From assembly GCF_014874065.1 (NCBI RefSeq), contig NZ_JADBEE010000001.1, positions 1,240,001 through 1,304,000 on the forward strand: DNA of 64,000 nucleotides. The letters are read 5' to 3'. Within the stretch, counting starts at the first letter, position 1; every line of letters starts with the position of its first letter. Below are positions 57,680-64,000 of the stretch, in pieces. Source of the stretch: Nesterenkonia halotolerans. Its GTDB lineage: Bacteria > Actinomycetota > Actinomycetes > Actinomycetales > Micrococcaceae. The position numbers were made by a program, and so were the translations under genes. The notes below the pieces were generated by a model. The model saw nothing but the letters and a program-made list of their open reading frames with translations. It had not been told where the DNA came from and searched no databases.

Positions 57680-57832
57680 TCCTGCCGCCGCTGGTCCTTG
57701 CCGCGGACTCGGGGGTCTTGCGCACCCGGGCGTTCCCCGGAGACCATGACGTTTCCTCTCGGAAGAATTCGCCTGAGGTAAAGGACTTCCGAGTAGGAGT
57801 GTAGTAACGGGCCGAGGTGGAAGGAGATGCGT

Positions 57833-58498
57833 GTGGTGAGACGTGTTGAAGCGGTGGTGTTCGACGTCTTAGAGACGTTGCTGGACTTAGACCAGATCGG
57901 GACCAGGCTGGAGGAGGTCGGCCAGCCGTCTTCCGCGCTGGGTTCGTTTTTCATGCGCTTCCAACGCGACGCGATGGCACTGTCCCTTGCAGGCGACAAT
58001 GCGGATTTCACCCGAACTGCACGCCAGGCACTGCGCACCGAAACCCAGCAGACTATGTCTGACGACGATATCGATTACGTCCTGGACGGCTTCAGTGCAA
58101 TGCCCGCGTTCCCGGACGCTGCCCCTGCCCTACGCAGACTCTCCGAGGCGGGGGTCACCATCGGATGTCTGACTGTGGGAGACCCGGAGAACACGCGCTC
58201 ATTCCTCAGGAAGGCAGGTCTGGATCCCCACGTGGCTCATGTTGTGACCTCTGACGCGGTGGGGGTATGGAAGCCCGCTCCAGAGGTGTATCGCTATTCG
58301 GCCGAGACCCTAGGGTGCAGCCTCGAGCACATGGCGCTGATCGCGGTCCATGCCTGGGACTGCCATGGTGCGAAGAAAGCCGGCGCCATGGCTGGGTGGT
58401 GTTCACGCCTAGAAGGTAGACCTGGCGAGGTCTTCCTCCCGGCTGATGTCACCGGTCGAGATCTCGTCGAAGTTGTCGACGAACTGCTGGCGCTCTAA
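57833..58498 (+). CDS. HAD-family hydrolase, haloacid-dehalogenase type II-like
   Basis: A 221-aa HAD protein. Motif I is AVVFDVLETLLDLD (Asp nucleophile; second Asp replaced by Leu as in dehalogenases), motif II region GCLTVGDPEN, motif III VWKPAPEVYRYSAE and motif IV HAWDCHGAKKAGAM. GTG at 57833 fits the GGAAGGAG ribosome site (6 nt); ATG at 57827 abuts it. It is convergent with pncC. Substrate unknown. Confidence 0.82.
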   Translation: MVRRVEAVVFDVLETLLDLDQIGTRLEEVGQPSSALGSFFMRFQRDAMALSLAGDNADFTRTARQALRTETQQTMSDDDIDYVLDGFSAMPAFPDAAPALRRLSEAGVTIGCLTVGDPENTRSFLRKAGLDPHVAHVVTSDAVGVWKPAPEVYRYSAETLGCSLEHMALIAVHAWDCHGAKKAGAMAGWCSRLEGRPGEVFLPADVTGRDLVEVVDELLAL

Positions 58499-58526
58499 AC
58501 GTAGGGCAGTTCGGGACGCCGGAGCG

Positions 58527-59048
58527 TCAACCGGGAAACTCTGCCTCCCAGGCCGCGGGCCGCTGGCGCATCAACACCGATCGCAACAGCTGTAAGCAAT
58601 GCAGCTGAGTCTGTGCCAGGATCTCCAGCGGCTCACCCGAGAAAAAATGGAGTTCTGTCTCCACAGTGTCGGACACCCTGGCGGCGATCCACGTCGTCCC
58701 TGGCGCCTGTCCCTCCTGTCCGCCGGGTCCTCCGGCACCGCTCGCCGCGATACCCGAGTCGGCTCCAAACAAGGCGGTCACGCCCTGGACCATGCTGGTG
58801 ACAGCTTCCTGGGATATCACCGGCCCCGGAGGTACGCCCAGCACACGACGCTTGGCTTCGGATTGATAGGCCACCACTCCCCCGGCGAACCACTCCCCCG
58901 AGCCCTCAGTTGCCGCAAACTGGTTGGCAAGCTTGCCTCCGGTCAGCGACTCGGCCACCGCGACGGTCAACCGTCGTTCGCTGATGATTTCGCCAATCTC
59001 TGCAACGATATCCGTCGCTTCTGCCTCTATGCTTTCGACGCTCTTCAT
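58527..59048 (-). CDS. pncC: Nicotinamide-nucleotide amidohydrolase, CinA C-terminal domain
   Basis: A 173-aa stand-alone CinA-C protein: LTVAVAESLTGGKLANQFAA (catalytic Ser in ESLTGG), WFAGGVVAYQSEAKRRVLGV, then AASGAGGPGGQEGQAPGTTW. It deamidates NMN to nicotinate mononucleotide in pyridine-nucleotide recycling. The usual GxAGPxG loop is AGGPGGQEG. ATG has GAGGAG upstream. Unlike cinA there is no N-terminal MoaB-like domain. Confidence 0.85.
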   Translation of the reverse strand: MKSVESIEAEATDIVAEIGEIISERRLTVAVAESLTGGKLANQFAATEGSGEWFAGGVVAYQSEAKRRVLGVPPGPVISQEAVTSMVQGVTALFGADSGIAASGAGGPGGQEGQAPGTTWIAARVSDTVETELHFFSGEPLEILAQTQLHCLQLLRSVLMRQRPAAWEAEFPG

Positions 59049-59210
59049 GACGCTCTCCTCGACTAACTCGTTGAAGAAGGATCCCGGCGGCCGGCAGCCC
59101 TGGGATAATCACCGCGCACTGAAACCCCTTGCAGCTAGAACGCCTCTACGAATAGCGGCGCGAAGCCGTCGGGTCAACATCGAACTCCAGACCCCTGCGC
59201 AGCACAGGGC

Positions 59211-59696
59211 TCAAGCCTCTGGAGGGGAGACTGAACGGTTGATCATCGGTGGTTCGATCCCACCACCGTCAATATCGTGAACCTCTCCCCCAGCAAGCAC
59301 TGTGTTCCCAGCACGGACCCCACGACTCTCAATAACACCCGCGACCCTGGCAGTCCCGGCAAGCCTGCCAAGGGGCGCGATCTTCAGCACCGCCCCAGCA
59401 TCCACCTCTGCCGGGCCATTTTGCAGACCCTCAATCTCGACGTGCGCACCCTCTTCCAGGTGCAGTGGACCGAGATGTTCCCCTACCAAGTACCCGATGC
59501 TCCCGGAGAAAAACGTCAAGGGCCCGTAGAGCTGCCCATGCTCTGCGATCGTTAGGGTAGCGCCGCCGAGGACATGGGCGGCACCAGAAAACGAGCCCTG
59601 GAGTTGCTGTTCGCCCTCGATCACCCAAGGCTCGCCGGCGCCGTGGCCCTGAAACGTACCACTCGGCGGGCGTGCTGGATCGTCGTTATAGTTCAC
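59211..59696 (-). CDS. Unrecognised beta-helix-like protein
   Basis: A 161-aa protein of short Gly-punctuated strands: WVIEGEQQLQGSFSGAAHVL, TLTIAEHGQLYGPLTFFSGS, HLEEGAHVEIEGLQNGPAEV, VDAGAVLKIAPLGRLAGTAR. This spacing resembles bactofilin or polymer-forming left/right-handed beta-helices. GTG at 59696 has GAGGAG upstream. No signal sequence. Function unknown. Confidence 0.6.
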   Translation of the reverse strand: MNYNDDPARPPSGTFQGHGAGEPWVIEGEQQLQGSFSGAAHVLGGATLTIAEHGQLYGPLTFFSGSIGYLVGEHLGPLHLEEGAHVEIEGLQNGPAEVDAGAVLKIAPLGRLAGTARVAGVIESRGVRAGNTVLAGGEVHDIDGGGIEPPMINRSVSPPEA

Positions 59697-59796
59697 GCTG
59701 AAACTCCTCTACGTAGAACAAGCTCTCCAAAAATAGGTCGCAAGAGACCATCAGCAGACCTACCACCCTGGTCGTAATGTGCGATTTCCCACCGTT

Positions 59797-60277
59797 TCAG
59801 CCAGTGGGCTCACCGGCCGCAGCGTCGCCGCCCTGATAGGGCTCCCCTGTCTCGTCGGCACTGCCTTCGATGAGTTCCTTGAACTGCTGCAGATCCTTCT
59901 GCGCAGAGTTCCGCACCACCTCCACATGGCCTGTCTCGGACGCTTCGTCCTGATCCCCACGCGGATACTCACAGACCAGATGGATCTGAGTGTCTCCCTC
60001 CTCGGTCTCGGTGAAGGTCGCGGTTCCGGAGTTCACCGCACCATCCACACCAACCCAGGACACCTTCTCCTCCGGCACCAGCTCCTGAACCTCAGCCTCC
60101 CACTGCTGACGGCCCCCCCTCTGGTTCAGCGACCCACTCCAACCGAGTATCGGTGAGGAACCGCACACTGGTCACACCACCCATGAACCGGGGGAACTCT
60201 TCAAACTGCGTCCATAGGGCGTACACCGCGCTGATGGGCGCCCGTACAATAATTGATCCGTCAGCCGTGGTCGGCAT
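59797..60277 (-). pseudogene. SRPBCC/polyketide-cyclase-like gene split by a G7 frameshift
   Basis: The N-terminal part (60277 down) reads GSIIVRAPISAVYALWTQFE, EFPRFMGGVTSVRFLTDTRL, EWVAEPEGG and then stops 12 codons later at 60092. Another frame supplies the rest: RQQWEAEVQELVPEEKVSWV, FTETEEGDTQIHLVCEY. Removing one G from the G7 tract (complement of C7 at 60113-60119) joins them into one START-like domain of about 160 aa. So it is a real frameshift, a slippage-switched gene, or a sequencing error. ATG at 60277 has GGAGAGG upstream, and CTCTGCAGAG (60321-60330) lies in the leader. Confidence 0.75.
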
Positions 60278-60406
60278 CTCTTTTCCTCTCCATAAGACTC
60301 TCTGCCTCAGAGTTACTTACCTCTGCAGAGTTAAGCGGTTTGATTCCACAGGGCCGCACTAGGGCCCTTGGAATCAATGGGCCGGCATCGTCAGAGAACG
60401 GTGAGG

Positions 60407-60601
60407 TCACATGTCGCCTTCTTCATCCAGAGGGGACTCTTCGGCCATGTCCCCGCCCTGGTCTTCCATTTCACCGTTCTCGACCGGGTCCTCGGTCTCA
60501 GTGCCCGAGTCGTCGCAGGCAGTGGCACCAAAGAGTGCGAGGGAACCGACACCGATCACGCCGGCGATCGTGCGAAGCTTGCTGGTCTCGGTGGTAGCCA
60601 T
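60407..60601 (-). CDS. Small acidic lipoprotein
   Basis: A 64-aa protein. An N-terminal hydrophobic run ends in the lipobox ALFGATAC; the mature 35 residues are almost wholly Glu, Asp, Gly, Met and Pro. It would be a lipid-anchored acidic peptide outside the membrane. ATG at 60601 has GGAGG 11 nt upstream. No family recognised. Confidence 0.65.
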   Translation of the reverse strand: MATTETSKLRTIAGVIGVGSLALFGATACDDSGTETEDPVENGEMEDQGGDMAEESPLDEEGDM

Positions 60602-60935
60602 AGGGTACTGACCTCCATCGTCTGCATCACAAAGATGCTGCGCGGCCTTTCCGCGGTTCTACCGTGGGGTCATCAAACGCCCCCGACGGCGTTGCTCTCG
60701 ACACTTCCACCTCAGCCGGACCATCACCAGCGATTCACCGGCTGCGGGGCCGATTCGGTGGGAATCCATACGCGCCGCTCAGGATTCACCCAGAAACCCC
60801 GTCCGAGAACGACGCGAAGGGGCAGAGAATCGGCGTGCTACCTTGGCGATTAGGGCCCGGTGAGTGGGTCCGCGGACGAGGGAGCAGTACCCGCACCACG
60901 ACAAGACTGCCAATGAAAGGCAACGGTGACTTGTC
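60602..60935. other. 334-bp divergent spacer, no gene seen
   Basis: It separates the lipoprotein gene from the plus-strand membrane gene. I see no supported ORF, clear promoter pair or strong hairpin. Confidence 0.5.
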
Positions 60936-61430
60936 GTGAGTACCGCGCACTGGTGGGGCCTGCTGACTATGTTCCTCGGCGGGGCGCTGCCCTGGCTAGA
61001 AGCTGTGGTGGTGATCCCTGGTGGCATCCTCGCTGGTCTTCCCGCAGGACCGGTGGTCATCGCCGCGACGACCGGGAATCTTCTGACGATCGGCATCGCC
61101 GCGTGGTGTGGCGAGCAGATCCGGGGCTGGCTTACCCGGCGGCGTGCGTCCCGCGACGCGAAGAAACTCGATGAAGAGACACTGGCCCGGAAGGAAGTTC
61201 AGCGCGCCAAGCGCCAACGTCGAGTTCAACGGGTCATGGACCGGGGCGGCATGCCAGCCCTCGCCGTGATGGGTCCGATCATTGGTACCCAGTTCATCGC
61301 GGTGGCTGTTGTGGCGATGGGCATCTCCGCGACACGGTCATTCCTCTGGGTCAGTGCGGGGACCGTAGCGTGGGCACTAGTCGTCGCGGTGGCTACAGTC
61401 GGTGGATTCGAAGCCCTCGGCGGAGGATGA
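60936..61430 (+). CDS. Small multidrug-export-type membrane protein
   Basis: A 164-aa protein: LTMFLGGALPWLEAVVVIPG, GPVVIAATTGNLLTIGIAAW, a basic cytosolic loop (RRASRDAKKLDEETLARKEV), and ALAVMGPIIGTQFIAVAVVA, FLWVSAGTVAWALVVAVATV. The motif PWLEAxxxIPxG is that of the Sm_multidrug_ex family, whose role is poorly known. GTG at 60936; the ribosome site is weak. Confidence 0.7.
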   Translation: MSTAHWWGLLTMFLGGALPWLEAVVVIPGGILAGLPAGPVVIAATTGNLLTIGIAAWCGEQIRGWLTRRRASRDAKKLDEETLARKEVQRAKRQRRVQRVMDRGGMPALAVMGPIIGTQFIAVAVVAMGISATRSFLWVSAGTVAWALVVAVATVGGFEALGGG

Positions 61431-61533
61431 AATATGGATACGTGCGCACGCTAGCCGATCGCCGACCGGGTGCAGCTTGCCGAGGGGCGGGACTCCCTCA
61501 CGAGGTGCTGTGACTTCTCCTCTCGATGCTGAG

Positions 61534-62187
61534 TCACCAGGCGACCGCTGTCCCACCCGGGGTGCGGTGATCGGCCTGCGGATCAGAGAGGGTCTCAATG
61601 CACAGGCGAATCGCCTCTGTGAGGTCCTCCTGCCGCCAGCCGGGAACCTGGCTGTGCTTGATGGCCAGGTCATAGGAGGCTGGAATATGGATGAATCCAC
61701 AAGGAGCCTCGTTGCGCCCACGGCGTCTGAGGCTGTCCAGACCGCGGTACATCACATGGTTGCAGAGATACAGCCCCGCGGTGTTGGAGATCTCGGCCGG
61801 CAACTGAGCTCGGTTGAGCCTCTCGACCATCACCGCGAGAGGCAGCCGACTGAAAATACCATCAGGGCCGTCCTCGGCGATTTTCTCCCCGTGAGGCGTA
61901 TATCCGGTGTTGTCCACCGGCCCGTCGTTGGCGTTGACGGCGATGCGCTCAGGGGTGATCTTGTGACGACCTGCCGCCAGCCCCAACGAGATCACTGCGT
62001 CCGGGTCCAAGGCAGTGATCGCTTGCTCGAGCTGCTCCCCGCTGTGGGCATAGTCCACCGGCAGTAGACGAGATGCCACCGTGTAGTCACCGATGGTTCG
62101 TCCCTCTAGTTCCTCAATGATGAGCTGGGTCGGGTTGGACGAGTAGTTCAGGAACGGCTCGAAGCCGGTCAGTAGCAAAGTACGCAC
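61534..62187 (-). CDS. pcp: Pyrrolidone-carboxylate peptidase (pyroglutamyl peptidase I)
   Basis: A 217-aa cysteine peptidase that removes N-terminal pyroglutamate. Substrate and catalytic motifs: RTLLLTGFEPFLNYSSNP, SLGLAAGRHKITPERIAVN (Glu), then ISNTAGLYLCNHVMYRGL (Cys) and CGFIHIPA (His). GTG at 62187 lies 9 nt after AGAGGA and gives the normal start; ATG at 62196 abuts that site. Its leader carries the first of three GC hairpins. Confidence 0.9.
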   Translation of the reverse strand: MRTLLLTGFEPFLNYSSNPTQLIIEELEGRTIGDYTVASRLLPVDYAHSGEQLEQAITALDPDAVISLGLAAGRHKITPERIAVNANDGPVDNTGYTPHGEKIAEDGPDGIFSRLPLAVMVERLNRAQLPAEISNTAGLYLCNHVMYRGLDSLRRRGRNEAPCGFIHIPASYDLAIKHSQVPGWRQEDLTEAIRLCIETLSDPQADHRTPGGTAVAW

Positions 62188-62229
62188 GGTTCTCATTCCT
62201 CTTATGCCTCGATGCTGAGACTGAGACGA

Positions 62230-62268
62230 TGATGCCCCGCCGGTGGCTAGGACACTGACGGGGCATCA
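62230..62268. repeat. GC hairpin 1
   Basis: TGATGCCCCG / CGGGGCATCA, perfect 10-bp stem with a 19-base loop, 43 bp upstream of the pcp start. Confidence 0.65.
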
Positions 62269-62368
62269 CCTATTCAGAGATCCCCAATGAGGTAGGGACA
62301 TCGGTGGGACGCAGGGGGCATACCTCACCGACCGGTCGATCATAGGTGCTCCAGGCCACATGACGAAA

Positions 62369-62397
62369 CCCCGCCGACCTGATGCGAATCGGCGGGG
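62369..62397 (-). terminator. GC hairpin 2, terminator-like
   Basis: CCCCGCCGA / TCGGCGGGG, perfect 9-bp stem and 11-base loop. On the minus strand it is followed by TTTCGT, as in a weak intrinsic terminator. Confidence 0.5.
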
Positions 62398-62574
62398 CTC
62401 CTGCTCATTGATGTTCCCTTGTCAAGGAACGGACCTGATGCGAAAGGACAAGAACCAGGTCGTGGCTCCTACGATAGGTCATCGGATCGAAAAGGTGTTG
62501 GACCGGCCTGGCTTTCCGGGGGGGGGACACCAGGCCGGCAAGGATCATCGTCTCAGGAGGGACGGACACGAACA

Positions 62575-62610
62575 AGGCCCCGCCGACCGGTAGGTGGATC
62601 GACGGGGCCT
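62575..62610. repeat. GC hairpin 3
   Basis: AGGCCCCG / CGGGGCCT (8 bp), continued by CGA/TCG after one mismatch. Its core CCCCGCCGACC matches hairpin 2. Confidence 0.55.
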
Positions 62611-62932
62611 CATACACGTTCTAACACCCATGTGCAGGAGAAGGAACAACCCTGCACACAATCCTCACCCTACGAGTGATCTCCGGGGTAGCGAAAACCA
62701 GACAGACAGGAACCGGGTACAAGGCGGGAGACCCGTCGCGCGGCACGAGCTGATGGCCGCTAATGCGTCCGGCGGTAATGGGGCCTGTGGTTGCGTCCGC
62801 TCCTCACTCCACCCCTTGCCGGTTAGCAGAGGGTCTTGTCTGGTTCAGCGGTGACCGCAAAGGGACGGTCTATCGGTCACTTGAGCAGGTGCGGTGGAGT
62901 CCCCCTTCCCGCTGTTCAGTAGCAAGAGCGGT

Positions 62933-63718
62933 TTAGACGAGCTCGGGACGACGGATGCTCTCTGCCCCGCCATCAATGAAAATTATTTGCCCGGTGACGT
63001 GCGTGTTTTCCTCACTCGCCAGCCAGGAAAGCAACGCAGCAGGAGCAGCAGGCGGGGCAGCAGGACCATTGAGCGGGGACGGCGCCCCCTCATCCAGAGC
63101 CGCGCGACCTTCCTCACTTTCAAGCGCAGCAAGGGTCATCGGAGTCTCAATCACACCAGGAGCAATCGCGTTGAGCGCGATTCCCGCACCGGCCCACTCT
63201 GCAGTCTTCGCGTGCTCACGAACCCACTGCGAGATCGCCAGCTTCGTGGTCGTGTAGATCGGGCTGCTCCCGGCAGCGTTGGTCTCGGTGCCGATGCGAG
63301 TCGCCTCTTTCAAAGCCGCTGCCTCATCATTGGCGCGTAGTTGCCTCAGTAGACCCTCGTCAGTCTCTTCAAGAGCGGCAAGTGAGGCCACCACGACGGC
63401 CCGCGGTGCGGCGGACTTTTCCAAGAGCGGCCGAAGGCCTTCTAGAGTCGCGACAGCGCCGAAATAGTTCACCCCGACCGTCACCGGGCTTGCGGCGACT
63501 AGACCCGCCACGGCAATCACTCCGTCGACGGTTCCGCCGGTGCGTTCTTGTACCTGTGTGACCAGGGCGGTGCGGCCTTCTTGGGTGCTGAGGTCTGCGG
63601 TGACGTCGGCGTCGCGGAGATCGACCCCGATGACGTCATGGCCTTGATCACGGAGTCGTTTGGTAGTGGCTTTCCCGATTCCTGAGGCGGATCCGGTGAC
63701 AACATAGGTCCTGCTCAT
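62933..63718 (-). CDS. Short-chain dehydrogenase/reductase, hydroxysteroid-dehydrogenase-like
   Basis: A 261-aa classical SDR. NAD(P)-binding YVVTGSASGIGKATTKRL at the start, the catalytic tetrad region VVVASLAAL and IYTTTKLAISQW (Tyr-x3-Lys), and APGVIETPM. A 40-residue insert between the Ser and Tyr motifs is typical of the 3-alpha-hydroxysteroid-dehydrogenase subfamily. ATG has AAGGAGA upstream. It is 75 bp downstream of the TetR-like gene, which may regulate it. Confidence 0.88.
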   Translation of the reverse strand: MSRTYVVTGSASGIGKATTKRLRDQGHDVIGVDLRDADVTADLSTQEGRTALVTQVQERTGGTVDGVIAVAGLVAASPVTVGVNYFGAVATLEGLRPLLEKSAAPRAVVVASLAALEETDEGLLRQLRANDEAAALKEATRIGTETNAAGSSPIYTTTKLAISQWVREHAKTAEWAGAGIALNAIAPGVIETPMTLAALESEEGRAALDEGAPSPLNGPAAPPAAPAALLSWLASEENTHVTGQIIFIDGGAESIRRPELV

Positions 63719-63793
63719 GGTGTTCTCCTTATCTTCCTTGGTGAACGCACCTGCTGGCGCGTGGTCCTCGTCCTGGTGGGCGAAAAGTGATTC

Positions 63794-64000
63794 TCAGCTC
63801 GACTCTGTGAGCCAGGGCGGCATCGCCGATACAAGACGATCTGCGAGTACGTGATGATCGGATCCCCAGTCGTGTCCCTCGTCGCGAAGCCACGTCGTCA
63901 AGACGGCGAGAACACCGCCTGCGACGAAGCGAGCCGCATCACCTGGATCGAGGTCCGCCGGCAAAATAGGTGGGTCCACAGCGATGACGGCCAAAACTTG
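63794..64000 (-). CDS. C-terminal part of a TetR-family regulator, truncated by window edge
   Basis: The frame is open to the end of the window: AVIAVDPPILPADLDPGDAA, RFVAGGVLAVLTTWLRDEGH, LADRLVSAMPPWL. This is the pattern of the TetR effector domain end (FVAGGVLAVLTTWL). The DNA-binding half lies beyond base 64000. TTG at 63994 is not taken as the start, since upstream codons remain open. It lies before the SDR gene on the same strand. Confidence 0.55.
   Translation of the reverse strand, partial: QVLAVIAVDPPILPADLDPGDAARFVAGGVLAVLTTWLRDEGHDWGSDHHVLADRLVSAMPPWLTESS

Larger units (their letters stand above)
62188..62932. other. 745-bp gene-free region with GC hairpins
   Basis: No ORF here is supported on either strand. 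Besides the three hairpins listed separately it has a 13-bp direct repeat GACCTGATGCGAA (62376-62388 and 62432-62444) and a G9 run (62518-62526). It separates SDR and pcp, both on the minus strand. Confidence 0.6.

Noticed and set aside
59248..59264. GGTGG-TTCGATC-CCACC, a perfect tRNA T-arm look-alike on the plus strand
   Set aside because: No matching acceptor, D or anticodon arms upstream, and it lies in the 3' end of the beta-helix-like gene.
30300..64000. Prophage or integrative element as the origin of the accessory half
   Set aside because: No integrase, recombinase, capsid, terminase or conjugation gene was found, and no att-like direct repeats flank the region.

Overview
The window is GC-rich, densely coded actinobacterial DNA. 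The run ybaK / dgt / dusB / GNAT / glyS, the GTG and TTG starts with purine-rich ribosome sites, and the GAF-ANTAR, DUF4383 and Hrp1-like CBS proteins point to Micrococcales. A flagellar export cluster ending in csrA would suit a motile Micrococcaceae such as Nesterenkonia; the genus is inference only. No rRNA, tRNA, CRISPR array, transposase or integrase was recognised.

Layout. (1) 1-5.6 kb: housekeeping genes for tRNA editing, dNTP hydrolysis, dihydrouridine synthesis and glycyl-tRNA synthetase. (2) 5.7-11.8 kb: a polyamine-type ABC importer operon with a divergent adenosine-deaminase-like enzyme, read away from a LacI-type regulator with operator-like palindromes in the shared spacer. (3) 11.9-19.3 kb: a YdcZ-type transporter, an S4 protein, four glycosyltransferases and two hydrolases. 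(4) 19.35-30.2 kb: one minus-strand flagellar operon, flbD-motA-motB-fliM-fliN-fliO-fliP-fliQ-fliR-flhB-flhA-flhF-like-csrA, preceded by a sigma28/WhiG-like promoter. (5) 30.3-33.0 kb: a DASS/SLC13 anion transporter and its likely LysR regulator, which appears to lack a normal start codon.

(6) 33.3-39.0 kb: a 1,242-residue secreted RHS/YD-repeat protein with an unrecognised Gly-rich C-terminal tip. It is followed by a chain of tiny two-helix membrane proteins, three of them clear paralogues, and a DUF805 protein. The first small gene is strikingly AT-rich, and a 15-base poly-C tract and a perfect 12-bp hairpin lie inside the chain. This looks like a polymorphic toxin with a tandem immunity array.

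(7) 39.6-61.5 kb: a stress or dormancy-type island. It holds four two-CBS proteins, four proteins of a degenerate CBS-like family, three DUF4383 membrane proteins each directly downstream of a CBS gene, a MarR regulator, a FUSC-type exporter, a zinc alcohol dehydrogenase, an NhaP antiporter, a cytochrome P450, a manganese catalase, a KGG-like stress protein, STAS and GAF-ANTAR proteins, HAD, PncC/CinA and other small proteins. Four loci here share a 5' leader element (GTAG box, AGCTCAAGC-like block, CTTGA/TCAAG hairpin overlapping the ribosome site). Two copies lead into short ORFs starting M-Q-H that overlap the next CBS-like gene by GTGA. Homopolymer G/C tracts sit at sensitive positions, including one that frameshifts an SRPBCC gene.

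(8) 61.5-64 kb: pyrrolidone-carboxylate peptidase, a 745-bp gap with three related GC hairpins, an SDR dehydrogenase and a truncated TetR-like regulator.
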